Below, in pieces: positions 1 to 10,409 of a stretch of DNA of 64,000 nucleotides. The DNA is taken from NCBI GenBank assembly GCA_030374765.1, contig JARGXX010000121.1, positions 793,880 to 857,879 on the forward strand, in the 5' to 3' direction. Positions within the stretch are counted from its first letter, which is position 1, and each line of letters begins with the position of its first letter. The translations under genes and the position numbers were made by a program. The stretch is from Agarophyton chilense (Eukaryota > Rhodophyta > Florideophyceae > Gracilariales > Gracilariaceae). Below the pieces are notes generated by a model, which ran no database searches, was not told where the DNA came from, and was given only the letters and a program-made list of their open reading frames with translations.

Positions 1-669
1 TCAGACTCTTCTTCACCGTCATTTGCGACGGATGGCATCCCCAAACAGGGTTATGACAATATGAATGTCATCCATCACGATGGTTTATCTATTCCGACAA
101 CGGAATTACCGTCTACGACGGATGGCTCGGTTGACTCAACCGCAAGGGACACGGAGAACGGGAAGGTCTTCTATCTAAAGGACCGCCGCACTCCGATCCC
201 CCGTATGCCGTACTCAAACGGAATGACACGAAGTCAGCGCCCTGGATGGGTTGGAAACCGGGAACCCGGAAGATACACCGATGCTCGGAATGCCGTACCG
301 CGAAACGCGGGAGTGACGTTGGTGTGCCACTTGTGCTACGAGCGCGGGCACACCTCCCCGCCATTCCTTTTATCGCTACGCGATATGGCGCGAGTGGTGG
401 ATAATTACGAAGCCCTCTCCCCGCAGGAGAAGGGCTCCGTGCCACTCACGTCATATCTCCGCGCGAAGACGGACTTCGCCAACGCATTGGCTCACACTCC
501 GAATTCTCGGTACAAACCGGCTCAGCCGGCACGCGCCGCACCAGCGCCAAACCACGCTGGTGGGTCTCAACCCGCACCTGCGGTAGCTACCGTGCAACGG
601 AATCATGCACTCGTTGCCGAGGAAGTCGGGCCTTCGCCCGACCAGGACCCTGTACAGGGAAAAGAGTAG
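1..669 (+). CDS. gag: Gag C-terminal part of Gyp-1 (partial)
   Basis: The reading frame is open from base 1 to the TAG at 667-669, so the gene starts outside the window. It is the nucleocapsid-side end of Gag, which binds the element's RNA. One short cysteine motif is visible (CHLC, then H four residues later). It occupies the place of the cysteine clusters followed by an R-E-x-N-Y segment in the Gags of Gyp-2 and Gyp-3, but the Gyp-1 version is more divergent. The tail is rich in Pro, Ala and Gln. Pol opens 35 bases after the stop in the -1 phase, so Pol could be made by frameshift, readthrough or separate initiation. The sequence does not decide between these. Confidence 0.7.
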   Translation, partial: SDSSSPSFATDGIPKQGYDNMNVIHHDGLSIPTTELPSTTDGSVDSTARDTENGKVFYLKDRRTPIPRMPYSNGMTRSQRPGWVGNREPGRYTDARNAVPRNAGVTLVCHLCYERGHTSPPFLLSLRDMARVVDNYEALSPQEKGSVPLTSYLRAKTDFANALAHTPNSRYKPAQPARAAPAPNHAGGSQPAPAVATVQRNHALVAEEVGPSPDQDPVQGKE

Positions 670-683
670 AGGGAGTCTCCCCT

Positions 684-3600
684 TCGGGAGAGGCGTCCTC
701 AGAGTTGAGGCTGACGACGCCCGAGGCGCCGATGCCTCGCTCCCCGGTGAAAATCCTGACAAGGAAGGACACCGCAGACGCGGACTCTAAACACCTCGGT
801 GTGTTGCGTCGACCGTGGATACGGATTAGAAATAACCGGATCCCGGATAGAGTCTTGGTAATGGCCAAGCGTAACTACAAGGTGTACGCTGACCTTGGTC
901 TGCACACGCAGTTTATGGTGAGACATCTCACTGTCCTGGATGCAGGTGCTGGGCCGAACTTTATTGTGGAATCGGTTTTACCCCCGCCATTGCGGTCACT
1001 CATCCGTTCTGAAACGGTACCCGACGTGTCGGACGCCAATAAAAACCCGTTGAAAACGGCTGGTGTGATCGACCTGGTCGTCAGGCTAGGGCGGATGGTG
1101 GTTAAACTAACTTTTATTGTGTGCCGCTTGCTGGCCGCGCCAGTTATACTGGGATGTGACTACTGCGACAGGTTTGTCGACGCCATCCGCCCACGCCTTA
1201 AGCAGGTGGAACTTGAGGACGGATCGACCGTCCCCATTGTTCGTCAACCGCTGAAGCGGGCATCGAGGAAACACGTTCCTCTACCTGCTGCGCAGAAACC
1301 CACACCGGCGAACCGGGATTCTACGAAGCTACGCGTTGCCTCATCAGTAACCATACCCCCGGAGAGCCAGGTTATTGTTTCAGTCAATTCCCGTCAACAC
1401 GGTCTTCGGGTTGTTCAGCCCTTGCCCTCGTTGTACGAGAAATTTCAGTTAACCGTTGCGAACGGAATCGTGCAAGTCACGCCGAACTCCCCTTTCAGGG
1501 TGTTGGTTGCCAATCTGGGAAAGGCTCCCCAGACGCTGGCAAAGAACCAAGTCATTGGGTCTGTGACGCCGCACCCGCTCGCGATGCTCCCTACAAAGGT
1601 GACGGCTGCCGAACTACTCGGAATAACTCCCTCTACCGAGGATGGTCTCCCGGTATCCGGTGCAGAAACCTCTGGGGAGGCACAGCAGTTGGCGCTCGAT
1701 AAAACCGTCAAGACGGATGCATTTCCGACCTCGTCGGTTCCCACACCTGACACCAGGGCACAGCCTACGAGCTACGATAAGATAGACCTGATCAAGGCCC
1801 TCGAGGACCTGGACCTGAGTCATGTACTGGTCTCACACCGGGACCGCTTACGCGGAATGCTACTCGAGTTTACCACAATGTGGGACGGCTCACTGGGTGA
1901 GATCAATACAACCGAACATCGGATAGACTTGCTACTGGACGCACGTCCGGTTGCACAACCCCCTTACAGGGCGGGACCGAAAGCTCGGGAGGAGGAAGAG
2001 TTTCAGGTGGACAAGATGCTCCGTGCTGGAGTCATCGAGCCCGCCCAATCTTTTTGGGCTTCACCGGTGGTGCTGGCCCTCAAGGCTGACGGCACGTGAC
2101 GGGTTTGCGTTGACTACCGCCGCCTCAATGCCGTCACCGTGAGGGACACCTACCCGATCCCGCGCATGGACGAGTGTATCGACTCGCTCGGGGACGCTAC
2201 CGTGTTTACGGCTCTGGATGCTAACTGGGGCTACTGGCAAGTCCCAGTCCGGGAAGAGGACCGAGACAAAACCGCGTTTGTTTGCCACTCGGGTTCCTAC
2301 CGCTTCAAGCGGATGCCGTTTGGTTAACCAATGCACCGGCCACCTTTCAAAGGGCAATAGACATACTGATGTCGCGTTTCAAGTGGCGCATGTGCCTTGT
2401 CTACTTGGACGACATCATTGTCTTTTCCAGAAACCTGGACGATCACCTGACCCACGTGCGGGACGTGATGACCGTACAGCGAGACGCAGGAATAACCCTC
2501 AAATTGAGGAAGTGCGAGTTCTTCACCGACACGGTGAAGTATCTCGGGCACGTCATCCGTCCAGGACGGTTAATGATCGAACAAGTTCGTATCAAGTCCC
2601 TCTGCGAGGCGAAGGAGCCCCGTACTCAAACGGAGCTCCGATCCTTTTTAGGTCTGGTCAACGTCTATCGACGGTTTATACCGAGTTTCTCGGATATCGC
2701 CGCTCCACTAAACGCGCTACTGCGGAAGGGCCAGCCACCGAAGCTTGCGCCATTTACCACCGATCAGTCGGAATCTTTTCGCTCCTTGATTAAGGCAGTT
2801 ACGACAGCTCCCATCCTATCCTTGCCCAAACTTGGGCTTCCCTACTCCATCGAAACCGACGCCAGCGACCACCAGGTGGGCTGCGCACTGTTCCAAACCA
2901 CCCCCGAGGGGGAACGCAAACCAATTGGCTATTGGTCCCACACGCTGAACGTCCACGAGCGCAACTACTCGGTCTCCGAGAAGGAGTGCCTCGCAGTGGC
3001 CTGGGCGCTATCCACTCTGCGCCCATACCTCATGGGCGTTCATTTCACCGTGTACACTCACCATGCCTCGTTGAGATGGCTGCTGAACATCGCAGATCCT
3101 TCTGGCCGCTCAATGCGTTGGCGCCTCCGCTTAGCGGAATTCGACTTCGAGGTCGTCTACAAAAAGGGTGTCCAGAACACCCAAGCAGACGCCCTCTCTC
3201 GATTACCTACGACAGGTGAAGCACTTGCCGACCCGGAGGTCGACGAGATCCCGTGCTTTACCTTGGAAGGGGAAACACCGACGGAGTCGGATTGGCCCGA
3301 AACCGGGGAAGACACCATGGAAATGGATGAGCTACTCGAAGCGCGCGAGAATGAAACACCCATACCCGGGACCTTTGTACCCATCTCCACCGAGGAGATG
3401 ATCCGAGAACAGTTCGGCGACCCGTTCTGCACGCGCATACGGGCCCGCCTAAACGGTGGAGAGGACCTCCCGTTCGAGGTAAACGACATCGTTTACCTCG
3501 TCCGGACGGTGGACCACCGATCTCAGATCGTGGTCCCCCACACCCTGCAAACCAGGGTGCTCCACCTCTCACACTACCCCACCCTCGGGGGACACTCCGG

Positions 3601-5890
3601 TGGGAGAAAACTTTATCTAACCCCGCGAAGGGACTTTTATTGGCCCGCTATGGCGGTTGATTGCTACGCTACGGTGCAGTTCTGCACCCAATGCGCAAAG
3701 AACCGGGTGAAACTCCGGAAGCACTCCAAACGGATGAAGCTTTTCCCCGCAAGGGCGCCCCTCGAGTTTGTCGCAATCGACATTCTCGGGCCTCTACTCA
3801 AGACGCGCAAGGGAAACAAGTTCCTCTTGGTTATCACTGACCGCTTTTCAAAGCTGGTGCGCACCGTACCTTTACGGAACATCACCGCTTTCACGGTTGC
3901 GAACGCCTTCGTTACGCACTGGGCGTTCGTTTATGGCCCTCCGATAGAGGTTCTATCCGATAACGGTAAGCAGTTCGTTTCTAAGTTCGTTCAGGACGTC
4001 TGCCGCATCCTCGACGTCAAGAACCTGTTTACTACCACCTACCACCCGCAAACAAACGGGCAGGTGGAACGCTTCAACCGCACCCTACTCGCGTCGCTAC
4101 GCTCCTAGGTATCCGATCACCCAATGACGTGGGACATTTATTCTGATGCTATCACCTACGCCTACAACACGCAGGTCCACCAGACAACCGGTCTGACTCC
4201 CTTCGAGCTTGTGCTCTCCAGGACACCCCCGCCAGTGGCGGTCGAACCCCAACACAGGGTCAACTCTTTCCCATCCGTGGGCCAATACCGCCTCAAGTGA
4301 AAGAACTGGATTACCAAGCTCGTACCGGTCGCCCGGAAGTCCATGGAACGTGCCCAGGCCGCCTACAAGCGGGACTTTGATAACCGCTTACGCGGACCAC
4401 TACCAGCACCGCCCAAGCCGGGAACCTACGTGTTCGTTCGCCGGTAGTACTACAACCCCCTGACCGACAAGCATCACAAGCTCTCGCCTGTCGCTGAAGG
4501 TCCGTTCCGGGTCGTGTCCTTCCTCCCCGGCACCGTTGTGGTGGACAAGAACGGCGACCACGAACGTCTTTCACAAGACCGCATCGTAGCCGCCCTACCG
4601 CCGCAGGCGGAAACCGCATTAGCCCCCGTCGAAACGGCCTCGGATACCACGGGTACAACGGTGGCACCACGCCCCGCCGTGGTACCGCACCCCTCACGGG
4701 GTCTCTCCGATATACCGACTTTATCGGAACCACCGGCAATGCCGGAAACACCTGGCCCTCGCGGCCAGCTACCCTTACGGGCGCCGCGCAGCGGTATTTA
4801 TATCCGCCATGCGGTTAGCCCACCATCACCCGTCGCTCCGTCTAAGGAGGGGGAGGGGACCCGCTCAATCGCGGAAGCATCGCCGTCGCAACGGAAGTTT
4901 AACCGGACACCCCGGGCAAGGCCCCCGAGCGGGCATCCAGCATCGTCGCCGGACGTTACTCCGCTCCCGCGGGACGCGGCGGTCAATCCGACCGCCATGC
5001 AACCCCGCAAGGGGAACTGAAGCGCTCGAAGACCCGAAGCCGGGAAGCGAGACCCTACGGACGCTCCGCATCGCGTGGAAGCAACTAAGGGCTCCCCGCG
5101 CATTCGCGGTCGCACACCGAGCGTTTCGGTCGATACCGGTACTCCGGCGGGCGCTGCGCAAGCAGGTCTAGCGAGCCACTCCGTTGAGAACGGTACGAAC
5201 CCCATGGGGGAAAAGGGGCGCGACGACAAGTCGAAAACCGCCTCCCTTGCCGAACAATCGGAGCCAACCGTCCGCGAAGGCTCGACCACCCGTTCTCATG
5301 ATCACGTGACCCGGGCGGGAGATCGGACCAATGGGCACCCGGCATCCCGGTCATTGGCTGATAGCCACCCCGCCGAGGCGGACCGCCGGGACGGTGAACC
5401 CCTCACCGCCCGCGGCGCACTGCACGGCGGAAACTGCCCACCAATGGGAACGCCGCATGCCGCAAATCAAGCGGAGGCCTTCGGCGAACCGTCACCAAGA
5501 CGGAAGGACCCCCGCAAACTCGTGGTAAGAGCGGACTTCAGGGAAGCCCCTACCGCCCAGCGGAAACACAACCCGGCCGCGCCGGCAACTTCCGCGAAAC
5601 GGTACGGCAGCCCCGGCAACCCGGCAACAACCGCAGAGCGGAATGACAAACCGGGTGACCCGGAACAGGCTACGACGAGCCCAGCACCACGCGGCGCTGA
5701 GGCTCGGGCCACCACCACCCGGCAAGGCCGGCAAGTTTACGTGCAGGAGTACGTCCTCGACCGAATCGTCGGAGATAGCTACGATGGGTACGGGGTGCTC
5801 CAGTACCGGACCCGCTGGTACGGATACGGGCCGGAGTGAGACACCCCGGAGCCCATCAAGCACCTCCCGCGCTCTGCGGTAATGCGATAC
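684..5890 (+). pseudogene. pol: Gyp-1 pol: protease, RT, RNase H, integrase, chromodomain (broken)
   Basis: Aspartic protease lies near 925-1200 with L-D-A-G-A, where the family usually has D-T-G or D-S-G. RT spans about 1800-2640 with the fingers motif near 2110 and the catalytic Y-L-D-D near 2405. RNase H follows (about 2830-3200, ending in A-D-A-L-S-R). The integrase has its H..H and C-x2-C zinc site near 3570-3700, catalytic Asp near 3780 (AIDILG) and 3960 (SDNGKQF), and Glu in the QVERFN motif near 4070. A long Pro/Arg-rich linker leads to a chromodomain at about 5740-5885 (R-T-R-W-Y-G-Y). Disruptions: TGA at 2097, a frameshift near 2327, TAG at 4106, TGA at 4298, TAG at 4445, TGA at 5018 and TGA at 5837. 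From 2330 onward the frame is otherwise continuous. It is a recognisable but dead polyprotein. Confidence 0.92.
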
Positions 5891-6279
5891 CACCGCCTTG
5901 CGGGGACCGCACTCCCAGCCACGCTGGTAAACGCCCAAGAGGGATAAACCGTGAACACGGAATGGAATGGCTGATGGCGCCACGCGCCATCTCCGTCCAT
6001 GCCCCAACGCGGGGAAGGAAGCAACCGCTCACGCTATCCCAACGTCCTTGGTGGTCGTGCCAGTTACCTGGTCCGCGCGCGAAGCGCCCACCGTTAAACA
6101 CGGAACTCCCAGCTAGGCTGGTTCCCTGCAACGCCAGAACCCCGGTTGAAGGCCGGTACCCCGGAAAGAAAGAAGTGGACTTGGGAAAGGGCGTCAGAAA
6201 GGCGACCCTCTTCTTTTATTTTTCACTACTGGCAAGGGCGCTCTAGTGGCGCCGCCCTACATTCTACCGGAAGCTCCGG
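5891..6279 (+). other. Gyp-1 spacer between chromodomain and antisense gene
   Basis: No conserved reading frame was found in these bases. A short run with CTTGGGAAAG and a T-rich stretch lies near 6180-6230. The same CTTGGGAAAG occurs at the equivalent place in Gyp-2 (near 27288), also just before the stop of the antisense gene. It could hold convergent polyadenylation signals for pol and the antisense gene. That role is inferred from position only. Confidence 0.4.
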
Positions 6280-8055
6280 TCATTCCTCCGCACGAGGTGG
6301 ACCCCCGCCCAGGCGGTTGGCTAAGGCATCCCGCATGGCGGCCACATCACCCGAGATCTCGGAAGGGCGAAGCCCCACCTCCCGAAGGAAGCGCGAGATG
6401 ACCTCGCCCCGCTCCGCGCCAGCGGCAGTTGCGGGCGGGCCCGCCACCGATGGAGTCGGATAGGAATCCGTTCGCACGGCATCAGCAGCCCCGGATGGAG
6501 CCGCACCACCGTATTCAACGGACTCCTCACCGGCCTCGCCGGACCCGTCATCCTCCATCGGAGCGTAACCCGGATCCTCCGGTTCGTTGTCGACCATCGG
6601 GTCACCATCCGCATAGTCGCGGTAATAGTCGCTCGAGTCGACATACCCTCTCGGGTGGTCGGCCGGGACTTCACGCGGCGCATGCCGGTTGGCTTCCGCT
6701 TCATCGCGGCTGATCTCGTGGTACTCCCAGGGGTCGAAGTAGACGAAAACCCCCGCTAGCGCGGTATTCCTCCCGAGTCCGGGGCCAGACCCGCGACGCG
6801 GTTGAATGCGTTGGGAGTTCTCCAGCGGGACCTCATCCCACTGGACCCCCTCCACAAAGTCGAGGAGGCCCAGCATCTCTTCTTCGTTCGCCTCGCCCGC
6901 GAGGGGGAAGCGCATGTCCAAACGACGGATCGCAGCCCGCACACGCGGTGGCACGTACCACAATCGGTATTGGTCGTACGCCTCAGCGAGGATAAAAGCC
7001 GCAGTGCGGACGGCCCATTCGATTACCACGACGGACCACCACCCCGACTGGGGATCGTTCAAGAACGACGACCCTACATAGGTGAATACTGGGGGCAGCT
7101 CAACGAAGCAACCCCAGCACGCCTCCAAGGAGGACCACCAGTCTGGGAGACTGACGTACCGACCACGTCGGTGAGCAGGCGCGATGCGCTCAATCTCCGT
7201 GTTCTGTTACGGTACGAAATACCCGGTCCGGGCCCGCCAACGCCGCTCATCGCGGATGAAGTTCTGAAGGAAGTTCGAGCGCGACTGCCGCGGTTGATAG
7301 CGGAACTCGGCCCGAAGAATCGGTCGTGCCCAGCAAAGGGCTTCTTGCCGAGCGATCGGTGTGCCCCTCCAAGCGAGGGTTTCCAATCCGTTAAGACGGT
7401 CACAGTACGACATTTCCCCGCGAGTGCGGTAAAGGTGGACGTCGAATTCGACCTCTGGCGGTATCGGGAACTCGAAAGGCGCCCGATGGTGCCTGAGATA
7501 AGCAATCCGCACAAGTGCGGCTTGAGCCTCCGCAGAGGATTCACCGCCTCGGCGGAGTATGTGGTGTACCGGGATGGCGATACGATTACGCCAATCCCAG
7601 GACAGGGTCACCACGCCGGGCAGGTCGCCCGGGAGCATCTCCGAGTTATCGGTGTAGAATTGGATCGAATCCTCGTCGCGGACAGCCAATGGGTGAAACC
7701 AAGGCGCATACCGCAACCTCGCGGAGCCATGCCGAGTTCTCGGATTCGCACCCACAAGGGCGTCGTAGGTCGGCCACTGCGGTGGGTCCGCCTTTCTGCG
7801 AAAGCGGGCACCAATACGGCGGTCTTCGTACGCGAGGTTGGTAATATCCCCAGGGTGGGGTGCAGACCGAAAGCCGGTGGAACCGCCAAGGGCGGGAGTC
7901 GCAGATGTGTTATGACGGTCGGGGTTGGAAATGGTGCGTGTTGGTGTGCTGTTGTTGGAATCGGATGCAGGGAGCGTGCGTGGGATCCTTGGTGAAGGTG
8001 TGTTGGTTTCCGGAGACCCGGTGTCGGACGCGCTCTTATCATGACGAGCTGCCAT
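6280..8055 (-). CDS. Antisense gene of Gyp-1, unknown function, one in-frame stop
   Basis: Single minus-strand frame of about 590 codons from ATG at 8055, only 34 bases from the polypurine tract, to TGA at 6280, with one internal TAA at 7207-7209. No known domain is recognised. The N-terminus (residues 1-60) is Ser/Thr/Pro-rich and probably disordered. The core has Y-D-x3-G-x-N-P-R-x2-R-H at about 97-110, an F-V-E segment near 317 and an E-E-x4-L-L-D-x-V segment with a downstream Trp near 391-408. An acidic D/E/Y-rich stretch follows (about 480-530). Near the C-terminus is F-L-R-x-V-G then R-D-A (about 555-580). The same motifs in the same order occur in the antisense frame of Gyp-2 (27401-29539), so the minus strand is the coding one. 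Extra antisense genes in this position are known in some plant Ty3/gypsy (Tat-type) elements. I cannot show that this one is related to them. Confidence 0.75.
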
Positions 8056-8089
8056 GCCGACTTCCTCTTCGAGGTGTTCGCCCTGTCTT

Positions 8090-8101
8090 AAGGGGGGGAT
8101 A
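8090..8101 (+). promoter_or_regulatory. Polypurine tract of Gyp-1
   Basis: Purine run AAGGGGGGGAT directly before the TGAAGAGC start of the 3' LTR. This is where plus-strand DNA synthesis would start. Gyp-2 has a matching tract (AAGGAGGGAGATA) before its 3' LTR and Gyp-3 has GAAGGGGGG on its own strand. Confidence 0.8.
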
Positions 8102-8965
8102 TGAAGAGCAACGTCCTCCAGGGAGGTTTTTGGGGACTTAAGTTTTTTCCAGAGCCTCCGGCGTGCAACCTCGTTATGAGTAAGAGTAATCCGCTTTCAC
8201 GGCGACACCCGGAACGCCGGTGATGCACCGGCGGGACCGGGTGCCATACACGTGGCCGCAGCGCCCGCGCGACACGTGGCCGCCAGATTGGCCCCTTTTG
8301 TTAGACGGACATTGAGCTATTTAGGATAGACTTTATTTATTGTATTCTACGGTGACTACAGTACTTAGGCCGCCGGCCTCGCGGCCGCCGGTCCAGTATA
8401 GTCTCCCGAACAAGGGTGATATTGGTCTTCCAGATCTTGGCTCTGGGTCGAACCGCCTGCGCGGATATACAACTCCTTACGGAGGGATTTCCCGTGGTGC
8501 ACGGCTTCCCAACCCCCTTGGACGTTCAAGCAGCCTTCGTGTGTTGGGTATCTATTCCCACTTTTGTGGTTCCGCCCGTGTATACGGTTTGCTACACCCT
8601 TCATTTCCGGCTATTCCCGAGTCCCCTCTTGCGACTCGTGGTCAACCTCGCCCTCTTGCCTCCGTTCCGATTTCCTTCCCTTTTCCTCCCCTTCATTGGG
8701 TAATTCCCGCTCTTGCGGCTCGCACTGACACCTGTCGTGCTCGCCACTCTCGTGGGTTTTGCCTCCTCAGAGGATACGCAAGCACCGCTTCAGCGGATAT
8801 TCTCGGCTTCTTTCAGCCTCCCTGCGCCCGTCGCGACGGTTCGGCTCCGGCTTACACCCATTATTGCGCGCCGATCCCTGGGAGGGCTCTACTGCGCCGG
8901 TTACCTCGTGAGAGGAAGATCCGGACGTCTTCGTGGGGTTTTCCCCTTGGGGGCATTGTCCTACA
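8102..8965 (+). repeat. 3' LTR of Gyp-1
   Basis: Begins TGAAGAGC just after the polypurine tract and ends with ...CCTACA, where copia RNase H coding sequence resumes. It is about 864 bp, GC-rich, with an AT-rich TATTTAGGATA / TTTATTTATTG segment at 8318-8342 that could hold promoter or polyadenylation signals. The start rests on the tract and the end on comparison with the uninterrupted copia sequence at 40082. The 5' partner is outside the window, so LTR identity cannot be measured. Open frames seen inside it are not conserved and are not called as genes. Confidence 0.75.
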
Positions 8966-9274
8966 CTGCTGAACGTCAAGGTCAAGCTTCGCATTCTGGT
9001 GGACTGCAAAGATGTGTTTACGTCTATGTCGACGCAGAAGAATTCTGTGGAAAAGTCGATAAGGGGTGACGTAAGCAGCATTCGGTTTGAATTCGAGACT
9101 GGCAGCGTTGAGTCCATCTCGTGGATCCCAGATTGCGTAAACCTCGCTGACGCTCTGAACAAGGAGGATTGCTGCCTAAGCGAAGCGCTGCTGCTCACTC
9201 TCTATTCTGGTTGACTGGGTATTGACTTCGAGGCTGTAGCCGAGACGAAGAGCTCTGAGAAGCACTTCGGCTAG
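8966..9274 (+). pseudogene. Copia RNase H C-terminus (fragment)
   Basis: The frame matches the end of the Cop-1 polyprotein at 40082-40390, including the I-L-V-D-C-K-D motif and the closing A-D-A-L-N-K motif near 9145 typical of Ty1/copia RNase H. It has one internal stop (TGA near 9212) where the other copy has CGA. RNase H would degrade the RNA strand of the RNA-DNA hybrid during reverse transcription. The 5' end is replaced by the Gyp-1 LTR. Confidence 0.85.
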
Positions 9275-9290
9275 CAAGAAAGAAGATTGA

Positions 9291-9520
9291 TATGAATGTC
9301 GACAGATAGTGACAGGATGCCATGTAATGCGCACGCGAGCACTCACGTGCTCTGACGCCCGTTCCAACTGGCATTCGTAGTTATTGCATTTACATGAGCA
9401 ATTACTATTGTCTACATAAACACAGCAAGATGACTCAGCAGGTCATCTGACTATACGGACGCCGGCGCACCCGAGTTGTCTAAGAAACATAGCTACAGTT
9501 GTTATCCCGCTCAATACTTA
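9291..9520 (+). repeat. Copia 3' LTR (copy A)
   Basis: 230-bp LTR running TATGAATGTC...AATACTTA, followed by GTGCG, one copy of the target duplication. It matches the LTRs at 16079-16308 and 40407-40636. The ends are TA...TA and not the usual TG...CA. Confidence 0.88.
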
Positions 9521-10261
9521 GTGCGCTAGGCGCAAATGCGGAGCGGTATCATGGAGCAAGCGCGTAATTTCTGTCCAAGCAACATGACGAACGGCGTGGT
9601 GCTGATGGTCGAGTTGACGAACGGCGGGCGGGTTCGAATCGCTCAGCAGGAGGATGGTCTTCAGAGAGGGTAAGTCGGCGACGGCACTTGGCGGCGGTCT
9701 CCGACAACGCAAGCAGAGAGCGGCGCTTGTTCTCGTCGGGGCAACGGAGTGGGGCCAAGTTTTCCTAACAACTTTCCTATTCTAGTGCTTGCCAGGGTAC
9801 ACATCTTTTCAAAAAAGAACTCAAGAACTCTTGCTCTGGCTTCAACATTTCCGTACAGTCGTTCCAGACGCTCCATTTCTTTCAACCTTAGTGTGCTCAT
9901 CGCCTTTGTTTCTATACTTTGTCCTTCTTCGATCTTGTGCTTTTGCCGCGTAATCGGAGATTGTTCTACACTTTCTGGCTGTTCATTATGTTCTAGTGAC
10001 TGGTCGGACATCTGTGTGTCTCCACCAACTCTCGCTCCTTCAAATTTCTCTTTTGGTTAGAACGGTTTCTGCTCATCTTGCGTACAAAGGAAATCTAGAC
10101 TATATGCTTGAAGAACTCGTACCAGAGGCTAGTCATGTCTCCATGCCATCCATTCTAGAATACGAGCGTCACAGCTATTCGAATGATTAACCAAGCGATG
10201 TGGCATCTGTGGTACAGGGGTATAGAATGTTTACAGCAACTCGTAAGCTCAAAGGGTGATA

Positions 10262-10285
10262 CAGTGCGTTTCAAAAACATATCCC
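10262..10285 (+). repeat. Mariner left outer terminal repeat
   Basis: 24 bases from CAGTGCG to ATATCCC, paired with the inverted copy at 11537-11560. Likely transposase cleavage end. Confidence 0.9.
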
Positions 10286-10365
10286 TTTACAAAAACTGCA
10301 CCAAAAAGGCATTTCACGTACTGTAGAGCACATTTCACAACAAATAAAAACCACTAAGTCAATAA

Positions 10366-10387
10366 CACTGTTTCAAAAGTATATCCT
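10366..10387 (+). repeat. Mariner left inner repeat
   Basis: CACTGTTTCAAAAGTATATCC repeats the outer end with a few changes about 104 bp inside it. It lies between the left end and the transposase start and is likely a second transposase binding site, as in IR/DR-type Tc1 elements. Confidence 0.75.
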
Positions 10388-10409
10388 TTATACAATCATT
10401 CGCTCAATT

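Larger units (their letters stand above)
1..8965 (+). mobile_element. Ty3/gypsy chromovirus Gyp-1, 3' part
   Basis: LTR retrotransposon cut by the left window edge, so the 5' LTR and most of gag are missing. In order it carries the gag C-terminus, protease, reverse transcriptase, RNase H, integrase and chromodomain, then an antisense gene, a polypurine tract and a 3' LTR. The order RT-RH-IN followed by a chromodomain is the Ty3/gypsy chromovirus plan. Pol is broken by several in-frame stops and a frameshift, so the copy cannot move on its own. Directly after the 3' LTR the sequence becomes the RNase H end of a copia element that is also seen at 40082, so Gyp-1 landed inside a copia element. 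The first bases after the LTR are CTGCT, but the other target-duplication copy lies outside the window. Confidence 0.93.
8966..9520 (+). mobile_element. 3' end of copia element in RBR copy A (RNase H end plus 3' LTR)
   Basis: Nearly identical to 40082-40636, the 3' end of Cop-1, including the last part of RNase H, the spacer and the 230-bp LTR at 9291-9520. The LTR differs from its 40407-40636 counterpart by only about two bases by eye. The flank after the LTR (GTGCGCTAGG) is also the same, so this is the same insertion event copied by segmental duplication and not a second independent insertion. Its 5' part was displaced by Gyp-1. Confidence 0.9.

Noticed and set aside
6802-7995. Open plus-strand frame of 397 codons across the Gyp-1 antisense gene
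   Set aside because: It lies opposite the antisense gene. The motif conservation with Gyp-2 is on the minus frame, and the plus strand at the same place in Gyp-2 is broken into short pieces.
8340-8972. Open frame of 210 codons in the Gyp-1 3' LTR
   Set aside because: Lies inside an LTR, crosses its end into copia DNA, and has no recognisable domain or conservation.
9291-9520. Second independent copia insertion in RBR copy A
   Set aside because: LTR and both flanking stretches are nearly identical to those of copy B, so it is the same insertion copied by duplication.
9630-9645. GGTTCGAATC near RBR copy A read as a tRNA T-arm
   Set aside because: No D-arm or acceptor stem nearby, and it sits in RBR-locus sequence shared with copy B.
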